Shown in pieces: positions 32,855-44,200 of a DNA stretch of 64,000 nt. The notes under the pieces were generated by a model. It did not search any database. It was given only the letters and a program-made list of their open reading frames with translations, and had not been told where the DNA came from. Positions within the stretch are counted from its first letter, which is position 1. The number at the start of each line of letters is the position of its first letter. A program made the translations under genes and the position numbers. The DNA comes from Bryum argenteum (taxonomy: Eukaryota > Streptophyta > Bryopsida > Bryales > Bryaceae): positions 15,482,727-15,546,726 of the forward strand of contig CM073327.1 of assembly GCA_037043015.1 (NCBI GenBank), read 5' to 3'.

Positions 32855-35065
32855 GGTTTCAACAGTACTCTAACATGTTTCAAAGTGAGACTGAAAACGC
32901 GAGATTTAGGGTTCATCTTTTAAAGATCGGAGTTCATCAATCAATGAAGGAAGCAACGTAAAAAAATGATGAGGCAAACTGTCGTACCTCTCGAACTATG
33001 AAACACAAGCGGAAGCAGCTAACATACGTTTAAAACATGAATCCAAAGGCAATGAAGCGGTTTGTTTGATGGAACACAAACAAACGCATCCACAGAGCAA
33101 ATTCTTGAATGCATTTCGAAGAATAACCTAAAGCACTATTCAATTGTGGAATCGCTAAGACTGTGAAAACGCAATAGTAATGCAAGTGAAAAATCAGAAT
33201 ACCCCTCAACACAACGAAGACAATCAAAGTGAACAATGAGCAATCGGCAAAGGATTGTAAAATTCAAACCTTTGATGCGCAACAGCTGCTTCGAAGCTTC
33301 AATCCGCGACGCTCTTCACCTCCGACCAGCACACAGGCAGGGGTTCAACAACTGTTGTGCGGATCGGACGCGCAAAACACGCATAACAAAACACGCACGC
33401 GGAGGAAGTAGTATCCAAGCAAAAAAAACAAAAAATGAGAGTCAGCGCGCGCTCACCGCTCACAAAAGCAATCGCGGGAAATGAGTGTGTGACGTCAGGC
33501 CGCCAAATTCACTCATCACGCCACCGCCTTCACTCATGATAACCCTGCACAATCACATTCTTACTGTCTTCTCTCACTTGTTGCCGCCAATATTCTCCAC
33601 TTCCATGCGGACATGTGGACGCCCTCGCTTCAACATTTTGTCTAATATTTATAAAAAATACAATATATTTATACCCTTACCTTGGCTAATATTTATACCC
33701 TGGCTAATATTTATACCCTTACCTTGGCTTATAGTTATACCTTGGCTAATATTTATACATAATTTAAGTATTTTGTTCTTGTAGCGCATTCAAGAAAATA
33801 CGTATTCAATATGAGTACATATCTAAATGAAATACTTGTTATTTGCACTCGGTAATAAAATGAAATTATTTTATAATCAACTAACAAACATATATTTTAG
33901 ATATTCGTATAAATTCATTTTCAATATATAATTTTTATAATATTCATGTGAAAAACCACCTATTAGACGTACATATGTTTTTTAAAATAAGTATTATCCA
34001 TATATCGCACTAAAAATTTAAAGCAAATGGAGTATATAAACTATGTTAATAACTATCAATGAAATGAAATTCAAATTTACTTGCTAAACTTATTAATACA
34101 AGATTATTTACCTGAGTCTTCTAATTTATAGGTTCAATCATATGTTGTTGTGAATAAGAAGTTGCAATTATTACCTTTACCTCCAAACGCCATTTACAAC
34201 ATTGAATTCGCCAAAACTTTATGCCATAATTGAATTTGCCAAAACCCTATGCCATAATTCATGTGAATAATATAGATACGAATTAATACTAACAAGAACT
34301 TGGATTAACAGAATGAGAACACGAACAATACCAAGAAAGGTGAGATCTACAAGAGATGTGTTGTTGAGACTGAAGAACCCCTCAGCCTCGATTCCTTTTC
34401 AAAAACTACAAGAATTGATTATATTAATATCTATAGTTTAACCCTTGAAAACCCAATTAATTTTATTTTTGATTTTTGATTTTTTTATTGATTGATTTCA
34501 AAATTGGGGGAGGTGTCATGACAAAGTAAATGTTTTAAGAAATTCCAATTTAACCACCAATATTGCAGTCAGGAAGTTGAAGTACGACAAACATTTAGAC
34601 CAAGTGAATCCGGTATTTCATGTATGAGGACTAGGCTTTGGAATTACCAAATAGAGTATGCCACCAAGCTGATGTAGGAGGATGGAAGGTGATTACAGCC
34701 CTGCAATTGGGTCAAGGATTTTTGTGATATACTTATTGAAAGGTAGTCCGTGCTTGCCGTGAAGTCACTCAATATACAAAATGATGATGCATTTTTATAG
34801 TTTTTGTGTGTCTTAAAGTCACTCAAAATACAACAATAAGAATGTCTTTTCATATGAGTGGTCATGCATTTTCTCTCGCACTAACTTAGGCTTATTGTAA
34901 ATTGTACAACTTGTCTTTGCCTTGACGACACTCAAATCACAAGATTGTTGTCATGCGTTTATATAGTCATTGAAAATATAAAAATAGAAATGCTTTTTAA
35001 AAAGATAACTTTTTATTATCTTGTTTGCTTTTGTTTTTTTTCCATCTCGTGTTCTAATTTTGTGT
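32854..35065. other. Upstream/intergenic DNA
   Basis: The first 600 bases are probably 5' exon and promoter of the minus-strand gene ending at 30879. A palindromic TGACGTCA lies at 33490-33497. A degenerate repeat of CTTGGCTAATATTTATACC occupies about 33664-33758. The remainder is AT-rich with no gene recognised. Confidence 0.45.
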
Positions 35066-35272
35066 CCTGCCCGGCGTCGAGGCTGTACCAGGTCCTGCCC
35101 GGCGTCGAGGCTGTACCAGGTCCTGCCCGGCGTCGAGGCTGTACCAGGTCCTGCCCGGCGTCGAGGCTGTACCAGGTCCTGCCCGGCGTCGAGGCTGTAC
35201 CAGGTCCTGCCCGGCGTCGAGGCTGTACCAGGTCCTGCCCGGCGTCGAGGCTTTACCAGGTCCTGCCCGAAG
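35066..35272 (+). repeat. 28-bp GC-rich minisatellite, seven units
   Basis: Seven units of 28 bp start at 35066, 35094, 35122, 35150, 35178, 35206 and 35234 (beginning CCTGCCCGGCGTCGAGGCTG), followed by a partial eighth. They are virtually identical; the last has one substitution. Open frames across the array are artefacts of the repeat, since 28 is not a multiple of three. It sits about 180 bases upstream of the UTP11 start codon, in its promoter or 5' untranslated region. Confidence 0.97.
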
Positions 35273-35447
35273 GGTTTAAGCCAAACCCCTGCTCTCTGCG
35301 TTGCTCAACTGGAGAGGAGGAGCAAGTTCATCACCCGATCTAGGATTCCAATCTGCAGTTTCTGTTTTGTATTTTGAGGTTGTTATTCTCTATCGCAGTG
35401 GGACACAACGCAACGAATCTGTAGCCGTGCTTTTGGAGTGGCGAGGA

Positions 35448-36119
35448 ATGTCGTCGCTACGGAAAGCCTCGAAGGCTGCGGCTGGCGGGCGCGCTCACAA
35501 GGAGCGCTCGCAGCCGGGCTTCCGTGCCCGCTTCGGGCTCCTCGAGAAGCACAAGGACTACAAGCTCCGTGCCAAGGATTTCCAGCAGAAGCAGCAGCAC
35601 CTCCAGAAGTTGAAGGAGAAAGCGGCCACTCGAAACCCCGATGAGTTCTTCTTTAATATGATCAACTCGAAGGTCGTGAAAGGGATTCATCGAGGCGACA
35701 CCGGCTCCAAAGTGTACACGGAGGAGGAATTGAGCGAATTGAGGAAACAGGATGCGGGGTACATAGTCAGCAAGGCGCAAAGCGAGCTGAAGAAAGTGGA
35801 GAGGCTGCGGTCTTCGGTCCTTCCTGCGAGCGCAAACATGAACAGGCATGTGTTTTTCGTTGAGGATGATGACGAAGTTGATGCCATACGGGAGAAAGTG
35901 GTGAATCGAGCACCGGAGCCGCTTCGCATGCCTAGGGTTCGCTCCAAATTAGCTAGGGAGATCCAGGAGCGGACTGAGCGAGCTGTAAAGCTGAAGGAGA
36001 TGGCGTCTGCGGTGGAGTTGCAGAAGCAGTTGAGCGGGAAGGGCAGAAAACGGAAACTCCAAACCAGTGAGTCCGATCAGAAGCCGGTGTACAAATGGAG
36101 AACCGAGAGGAAAAGGTGA
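35448..36119 (+). CDS. UTP11: UTP11, U3 snoRNP / small-subunit processome protein
   Basis: This is a 223-residue single-exon frame starting at MSSLRKASKAAAGG. The family signature is present throughout: RAHKERSQPGFRARFGLLEK, KDYKLRAKDFQQKQQ, RNPDEFFFNMINSKVVKG, then LRKQDAGYIVSKAQSELKK and a basic C-terminus (GKGRKRKL...KWRTERKR). UTP11 proteins act in the nucleolus as part of the SSU processome that cleaves pre-18S rRNA. The length is close to that of plant and fungal homologues. The upstream in-frame ATG at 35301 is rejected because the family begins at MSSLRK. The absence of introns is notable beside the intron-rich neighbouring genes and could reflect retroposition, but the frame is intact. 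Confidence 0.96.
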   Translation: MSSLRKASKAAAGGRAHKERSQPGFRARFGLLEKHKDYKLRAKDFQQKQQHLQKLKEKAATRNPDEFFFNMINSKVVKGIHRGDTGSKVYTEEELSELRKQDAGYIVSKAQSELKKVERLRSSVLPASANMNRHVFFVEDDDEVDAIREKVVNRAPEPLRMPRVRSKLAREIQERTERAVKLKEMASAVELQKQLSGKGRKRKLQTSESDQKPVYKWRTERKR

Positions 36120-36934
36120 TTTCCGGATTAGGGTTTTAGCCAATTATTCCAATTAAGAAGACCTAATGTCATCATCTTTTATCGAATGCTGGTCATTCAT
36201 CGAGACTGTTTCGATTTGAAGTTTCCAGGGTGGCACATATCGAAACAGCCACCAATTTTGTAGCAATAGGAGAGATGTCCGAAAGCTCCTGCACCTCATT
36301 GAAAAACGATAGAGATGAAGCATTACGGATGACGCTCTACTGAAGTAGTGGAGCTGTCTACACTAGTGATGGTGCAGCTTTGCATAACCTCCGACAGATT
36401 GGTGATGGAGACAGAGAAAGATTTTACAGCTCTTTGAAACATATCGGAGCTTGTAAGAGTAGGTGCTGCACGTATCAAGTATGAAAGTTTATCAACAGCG
36501 TCTAGAATGATACATGATACAAATTGATGTACTTCTTAAACTGCTCGAAACGCAGACACTAATTTTTGCAGTGATGATTGATGACGATTTAGAAGATACT
36601 GTATTACGTGCATTGCTTTGTTACACCATCGCGTGTTTCCCTTGTAATTTCTTCAACCTGGAGAAGGCTAGATTGTTAAAAGGCGGAGCTAGGATGGATT
36701 CAACTTAGCAAGGAAGTCCGTTGTGCTTGCAACCTGGTATGCTGCACAACTTCTGAACAACATTGATGAGTTCGAGGCAGTGACTTTTAGGTGGATAAAT
36801 TTCGGCATCATGCAAGCTAGCATGTCAAGGTTTAAGCAACTTGACTGTGTTTCATCACTCGCACCATTGAATCTAGGAATTGGCCAAATTCTGGCAGCTT
36901 CAGTGCTGGTTTTGAAATCTTCACAGTAATCCTC
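36120..36934. other. Downstream DNA of UTP11, no gene seen
   Basis: Probable 3' untranslated region, then intergenic. A frame at 36514-36708 has no recognisable feature. Confidence 0.5.
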
Positions 36935-37167
36935 TTAACCCTTAAAAGTCCCTTGGGGATAGTATGTACGTTGTTGTATAATTAGGATTTGCTACCAACA
37001 AGAAACTCTAAACAGGAATCGTAATAGCTCACTAGAACCGCATTAATTCAAATGTCAACTTCTTCTTTGAACTCAAACCCATTAAAGGTGTGCATTCACT
37101 CCAAATACAACCAAAATACACCGTATTCTACTGGTCGCCACGGCACGCTCAGACCTTAAGGGGTTAA
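36935..37167. mobile_element. piggyBac-like MITE, family 1, copy b (233 bp)
   Basis: Same length and nearly the same sequence as 14272-14504; ends TTAA-CCCTTAAAAGTCCC and TTAA-CCCCTTAAGGTC (reverse complement). Confidence 0.85.
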
Positions 37168-37711
37168 ACATTGTTTCTTCGAAAAGATAGCGACAAGTGA
37201 GCATGAAAGTGTACTTTCCAGGGACCCTGTTTACCATTGGAACAGAGGTAGCTTGTTTGCGATATCTTGCAATTTGGTCTCAAAACTGCCAAAAATTGTG
37301 AAGTGAGTGTTTTGGTTTTGACGTGATGTGTAGCTTGGAATTGCGAGATCCAATACTTAATTTGTATATGTAAAAGGTATGCCAAATCTTAGGTTTGAAT
37401 TCTTTACTATTTCTGAGACCATAATGTTCAAGGTTGAAATGAAAGTTTTTCTCCTTGTTGTAAAATGGGAAAGTGGACTTCTGTGGCCAAAATTACCATA
37501 TATTGAAAGTGATTTTAACTTGGCACTCTTGAAATTCTTGTTCCTGAATGAGTTAGAAGTATGCATGTATGACCTTTACCTTAGAGGACCTATAAAACCT
37601 AAAGAAAAGCTTGAATTTTCACATGGAGGTACGCTTAAACTTATATATAGAAGTTGGTTTTCTGACAATTAAAATGACAAATGTCAAACTATGGTAATAG
37701 AATCTAATTGG
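37168..37711. other. DNA between two MITEs
   Basis: About 540 bases with one frame (37379-37672) lacking domain features. Nothing else seen. Confidence 0.4.
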
Positions 37712-38081
37712 TTAACCCTTAAACACCCATGGGGTCTAAAACGAGCAGCCCAAAATTGGATCACAGCATCTTTTTGACTTGGGCATCATGAATAGTGCAC
37801 TTTTTGAACTTGGGCACCATAAATGAACCAATCAATGATGAGCTTGCAACCTCCTACAAGGTTACGTACAACCCCAACCTACCTACTACAATCCTTTCAA
37901 ACCATAAAATCATACATACAAATTGTGATTTGAATTGTAAAATTTCACTTTTTGAATGCATCATAAGACGGTGACCAGTTTGACATCAAAATATAAGTGA
38001 AAAGTTGATTACAGTGAGAGCTATAGAGAAGATTTTGTTGGAATCAAGCCCCTCGGGCTTGCTTGGGCGTTTAAGGGTTAA
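37712..38081. mobile_element. piggyBac-like MITE, family 2, copy b (370 bp)
   Basis: Same length as 5826-6195 and similar throughout. The ends are TTAA-CCCTTAAACACCCA and TTAA-CCCTTAAACGCCCA (reverse complement), so one inverted-repeat base has changed in this copy. Confidence 0.85.
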
Positions 38082-38880
38082 TACATGCCTGGTACCTCCA
38101 TATATATGCATAACATAAATATAAAATAGAATTAATAGCTTGTTCTCTGGTTAATATTTTCACTTACATTCTTTATGAGAAATTTTCAGTGTATTTGAGA
38201 ATCTATTGTGGTTTTGGACATCTATATTACAATACAATAGGCTTTGTCTCACACGACGGTTCCGCGCTAGAATCCGTCGTCGAGACTTGCCTCTTGTATC
38301 CACACTTCCCGCTCAACCGCTCTACCAACCGCTCAATCAAGCACCGTCAAGACAACGCACAGACGGCACCGCCATAGCTTGTGTTCAGGTCCTTTTCCAC
38401 TGGAATCAGCATCCATAAGTTGTTCGATGAAGGCACTTTAGGCCGTCTCCTCTTACAATAGAATTTATGCAACAGGTATTGCGGCCTTCATCCTGCAACA
38501 TACAACATTGTGAAGAATTTCTTAGAGCGGCAGCAATCTAAGTAACTACTCTAGGTTGTGAAGGGTTCCAGGATATTTTTAGTAAGCAAAATTGTTTCTC
38601 GATTTTTGGCCTTGGCTGGATCCATGGCAAGCAAACACTACTGACAACATTGTGGTTTTGTAACGCACGAAGATGGTCCTCTTTCACTGCTGAGTCTTTG
38701 GGTTGCAGATGTTAAGAGCGACAAAGCACGAAAGCTCGTTGGTCCTCCAGAGCTTCAATTTAATACCGTCTTTCAATCGTAAGTGGAGAGTGCTCTTACT
38801 CAATTCTATATTCACGTTCTCTTGCATATTGTTTCTGCAATATCTATTCGTTGTCCGTAGAGTATTTGATATCATTCACG
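38082..38880. other. Upstream DNA of the kinase-like pseudogene
   Basis: No gene recognised. Short frames only. Confidence 0.4.
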
Positions 38881-40331
38881 ATGAGCGGTACGAGTAGTTC
38901 GAGTGGGTCTCCTCCCCGTCCAATTGATGTTGAAAGTAGCAATGTCAATGCAAAACAACCTAAAAAAAGAAAAAAAAGGTCTGAAACCCGTCGATCCCGT
39001 CATAGAAAGAAAAAAAATCAGGATAGGTTTTTTTCTAGACCGTGTCTTGCTAAAATTCATGAAACTGTGATAAATTGGTTCAAAAGTCTATCTAAACAAA
39101 GTTTTCAACGTCTGTTTTAAGCAGTCAAGTCGAAGGGGTCAGAGAATATAAGAGACATTTAGAAAAAATAATATCAAATGTGTTTTTTAGCGAAGAATTT
39201 TGTGCTGGAAAGAACCGGATGTCTTTTGAGAGGTTTGAAAGTCTTATTTGCGAGGAGGTCAATAGTGGTACCACTAATTTAAAAAATTGGATGCTTCAAG
39301 TTTTAGATCCTTTTGATCCCAATTTTGACTCTTTAATGACAAAAATTTCATGGTTTGATGCCGAGTTGATAGAATTAGTAATTGAACCTCGTAGATTAGT
39401 ACATGGGATAAACAAAGATCTGTTAGATGGATCTTTGTTGCATTTCCTTCCACTCAATGCAGAGGTTATTGATTTGAACGGTAATAGGGAGGTTGCTAGA
39501 GGTAGCTACGGTGTGATTTTTAAGTGTCACATAATAGGAGTCGATTTCATTCCAAGAGAAGAGGAGTACGCTTGTAAAGCCTTCATTAGTATTGTTCATA
39601 GAAATAGTTTTTAATCAATGAACATAGAAGCCACAAGTTGTCCTTTGGTCCATCCTCCAAACATTATTTGCCATACATCCTTCTAAACCGCATGGATATA
39701 TGCGATGGTGGACTGCTGGAACTTTGAGAAGTATGGTCTTGAAGCGCAATGGAAAATCAAGTATGGAGCCAGGAGTGGATGCTGACAATGTGAAGTTGTT
39801 TCAACGACTACGAATCCGATTGTCTTGGCACTTTTTATTTGGTATGCTATTTCTGTATAAAAATGGTAGCATACATTGTGATTTGTCTCCCGACAACATC
39901 TTATTACACAAAGAAGAAGATAATATGTACATAGGTGTTTGTGATTGGGGATTTGCATGTAAGATAGAGTTTCCTCTGCTATCCAACTATGTATATATCC
40001 ATCACAAAAAGAATTGGAGGCAGATAGAATAAGACGGCCTTATGTGGATCCATCTTTAATGAGTGTTTATGGATCAGAAGTAGCTAAATTTAGTTTAGCT
40101 ACTGATGTGTATGTTACATCAAGGATAGCATCTTGGATTATAAGGCCTTTTGATGAAGACAGTGACATTTCGTCCACAGATTATGAGATATAAACTCATG
40201 GCCTACGGTTGCTCAGTAGTGAACCTGCAAACGAACGTTATAATACCCTTTTACAAAGAGTAAAGGGATTCCAACGGTCAATACCCATTTTGAGGAATGA
40301 TCCAATGGAATGTTATCATAAAATTAAATAG
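38881..40331 (+). pseudogene. Protein-kinase-like pseudogene, intronless, multiple frameshifts
   Basis: Consecutive segments in different frames give one kinase-like protein. An N-terminal Ser-rich and very basic region (KKRKKRSETRRSRHRKKK, from 38881) is followed after a shift near 39110 by a helical region (VREYKRHLEKIISNVFF). Next come a glycine-rich loop (VARGSYGVIFKC), an ATP-lysine context (EEYACKAF), a catalytic loop HCDLSPDNILL (normally HRDxxxxN, here with C for R), and CDWGFAC in place of DFG. An activation-loop-like SVYGSEVAKFSLATDVY follows after a further shift near 39990. At least three frameshifts (about 39110, 39614 and 39990) plus stops break it. The lack of introns suggests a retrocopy or a decayed member of an intronless family. 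The kinase fold is confident; the subfamily is unknown. Confidence 0.75.
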
Positions 40332-41247
40332 AGACCATGTTTGAGACCATTGATATATATATTTTATTATTCCAAATATATAAATTTGATATGTATTTTT
40401 TAATATTTTCTGTATCAACTTATTTGAAGTTTATGAATGTTTTATAGCTTTACGCAATCCAAGTTGAGCACGGGTCTCACTAGTACTTCTACATGCGTTT
40501 ATAAATGTACAAATGGCTTGAAGATAATTTAGAAGTAACACATTGAAACTCCTATAGCTTTGCAAACAAGATACAAGCCAAACATGAAATTGAAATTGGA
40601 GGATTCATGAAGGAATATAAAGATAACTTGTGAAGTACATTTTCAAGTAATAAAGATAAGCTTTTATTAAGAAACTAAATATAACATGTATACTTTTAAC
40701 TAAACATCTTCTTTTTGTAACCTTGCTATCACATACTTAATGAACTTCAGAAGACCATCTATGAAGCCAATATCTCTCCATACAAATTGTCAAGAAAGAA
40801 GAAGACCCATCATAGAAACTCAATAAAATAATAGTAACCCACCTTAATAGAAATTGCCACGTGGGTACAGATACTCCCGCCACACGCTACCACGTTTCTT
40901 CTTTCGCACACTCACTCACCGAAACCTCTCAATACTTCATCCATGCATCGACATTTCATCCATCCATGGGTCCTGGTAGGACCGACCGAAGTAGGACCAA
41001 CCAAGATCCAGGGGGAAAGAGAGAGCCAGAGAGGAGATGAGAGGCGCAGAGTACTCGCGTGCGCCCGTCGTCCCGTCCATTCCATTTCCGTAAAATCCCA
41101 CTTCGCAATCTAAACACCGAATCTCAATTGTCTCACAAAAACAGAATCCCGAATTGGTGCCGAAGTGATTGCCAAATGGTTGCTGAATATGCGTCGTCGT
41201 AGTCGACTCCCCTGCCCATTCGCTGTTTGTTGTTGTTGCCGCGATAC
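40332..41247. other. Intergenic region and probable promoter of the RSH gene
   Basis: No gene seen. The last 350 bases become GC-rich and probably hold the promoter and 5' untranslated region of the gene starting at 41248. Confidence 0.45.
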
Positions 41248-44200
41248 ATGGCGGGGACGGCAGCAGCAGCAATATGCAAGGATCCCGGAGCTGGAGCTTA
41301 TTGGAATGGAAACAAGGGGCAAAGCAAGAAAGGGCGAGGAGGAGGTCCGGTTCCTGTAGTGGCTATGATGCGCGAGGTTGTCACGGTTGGCACGGCTGCC
41401 GCGAGCGTGACTTCCAGCGGTACGCACCACATTGTGCTACGAGTGGCGCTCGCTACTGTCACGCAAGTCGCTGTCACTGCCGCGGTTTGCTATGGCGCCT
41501 ACCTCTCTCCTTACGCTGAAGGCTTCAAGAACCGTGTAAAATTTGATGAAGATAATCCTGGTGAGGCACCGGAACTCATAGAATTTCAAACAATCGAAGT
41601 TAAAAATTTCGTAATTAATTACCTAATTGAAACTTCCTGCGTTTCTACGTCCCTCGGAGCTTAGAATTTCTTAACCACCTAGTCTTTATTGAGGATTTTG
41701 GCGTCTGGAATGGGAAGGCTAGTATAGAGTGAAATTACAATTGAGTTCTTGATGAGAGATCCTTGAGCGCACTGCACACTCACTTTTAAGTGACGAGGAT
41801 TTCGTTTCTGTTGAATGATCTTGTATTATCTGGATTCTTAATAATTAACAATTGTTGTGGAGGCAAAATTCACAGCTGAATCATCGAAGTGTTTCTCTTC
41901 CATCAGCATGTCACTTACTTTTGATTGCTTTTGGAGGCAAAGATGCGTGATAACCACAGACTTTTCGACTTCTTGAAATTGACAAAGACCTAATCTGTTC
42001 AAATTTGGAATGATTTTGAGATTAGAAAGCACAAGAGAAATGGACTAGAACTTTGTAGAAGACAGCGTCACGTCTTTCTCTGTTCTGCTATGGGCATGTC
42101 TGCCATTCTTTTCATTGTGGGAGGAAGACATGTACACTTCGATTCTAGTTTGGGCTTAGAATGTACAATCATCATCTCTATCCTGCAATCGATTCTGAGA
42201 GGCAAGATAACGTGATGGGAACATCGTTTCCACATTAGTCAGCTTGAGCAGTGGAATCTGATTGCAATGGATAGATATGGCTATTAGTTTTTGCTGTTAA
42301 AAGTGTACAATGACCTGATTCTTGCAATGGTGCGATGGTAGTTCCGGTGGTGGAGATTGAAGGCGTAGACGTGACTGGCTACAAAGTATTCTTAGAACCT
42401 GAGGTGAGTCACACAGTCCTGTTTCAAGGAATTTCTTAATAATTTGTTACAGCCCTTGAAGTTTTTTGGTGATTTGCATCCTATGTAGCACAAATGCGTA
42501 CTCTAAAGCTCTATAATTGCACACAGTTCAGAATCTCTTACATGCAATGCAACTTGAGAGGATTGAGATCACACTGAATCTTGATATGTGTGATGGAAGG
42601 TAGTAGAGTATTGAACTAACGTACAGAACATATCAGCGAAGATGTTATCAGCAAAGCATTGAATGATAATGCAGTATTTTTATTTCGCACTAAGTTTCTT
42701 AGGAGGATGGAGCTTTTCTACACAAGGCGAATAATTTCACCAATAGCGAAGATTGTAGTTGGTAAATACGTTCATCTTTCAGTGTAGGTATCACGAGAGC
42801 TTTTTAATATAGATAGATCTGTTCCTATGTTGTGTTTATATGTACTGATATTGGGATTTTGTTTGTGAAGGTCCAGCGAGCTATTGAGTTCGCTAAGGAG
42901 GCACATGCTGGGCAGTTTAGAAGGACGGGTGAACCCTACATCACTCATTGCATCCACACAGCTAGGATACTTGCTGCTTTGATTCCTCCTCAACAGGGAA
43001 AGAGGGTAGGGTGCCATTCTTTCAACCTCTTTATCGAAGCTTGAAGCAGGGTTCATATTCTTTCGGGGTTATAATTCTGGACTATGTATGCATTTACAGG
43101 TGGTAGACACAATAATTGCTGGTGTGCTGCACGATGTGATTGACGACACAGACCGTGACCATCAGAGCGTGCGCATGCACTTCGGGGATGATGTGTCGAA
43201 GCTCGTTGCTGGCGTCTCAAAGCTTAGCAACATCAATCAGGTCACTGTTATTTGCTTGATGTGGTTGTGATTTTGTTATTACTGGCCTGTCACCACTTCG
43301 TCTTCTTCATGCATACACCAAATTTGATCTGAGTGGTTTTATTGTGCGCCTTGTTCAGCTGCTTAGAAGGCAACGAAGGAAAGCGGGTGAAGGGAAATCA
43401 GTAGATGAGGACGGGCTTAGTCGAGCAGAGGTAAGTAGGTCAGGTGCATAATTAAACGTTTTCCGTTGTCTATGATATATTCTCGGTCAGAGTAAGCATA
43501 TGTATATGCAATGGAATGGTGAAGCATAGCACTGAATCGAACTGAGCAGTTTTGAAATTGCAAGGTCTACCAACAGCTAGTATGACACCCTTGAGAAAAT
43601 TGCAGGTAGATGATTTACGTATGATGTTGTTGGGCATGGTGAATGATCCACGGGTGGTACTCATTAAGCTAGCTGATCGGCTTCACAACATGCGGACAAT
43701 GTATATTTTCTACCCCCACCGGTCTCCATTTGAATTTCATCGAAAATTCTGTGCAGAAGGCCTCTAGTTAGCAATCTTGGATAATGGCCTTCTGCAACTT
43801 TACATATACGAATCGTCTTCCTAAGTCTTGTCTCTGGTGAATGCAGTCATGCCTTGCCGGAAGCGAAGAGGTGTGCAGTGGCACAAGAGACACTTGCCGT
43901 GTGGTGCTCTCTTGCATCAAAATTGGGCGAGTGGGCTTTGAAAGCCGAACTAGAGGACCTTTGCTTTGCTGTTTTGAATGTGAGTAGACTCTCAACTCTA
44001 CACTAACTACGGTATCAGGTGGTCCGTTGTTTCGAGGTTGGATGTTTATTGCCTCAGTGATACAGCAGCCTACTCTGACTCTCGTTGCTCTTGTTTCTGA
44101 AGCCGAAAGCGTTCCGGCAATTGAGGGCGGAGCTGGCAGCTATATGGAGCCCTCGCGAGGATTGGAGGTCCTTACGAAGAATCACGAAGCGAGCTAAGCG

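Noticed and set aside
34945..35377. Open frames of 118-132 residues with repeated CPASRLYQVLPGVEAVPG-type units
   Set aside because: They are translations of the 28-bp minisatellite in rotating frames; there is no independent coding evidence.
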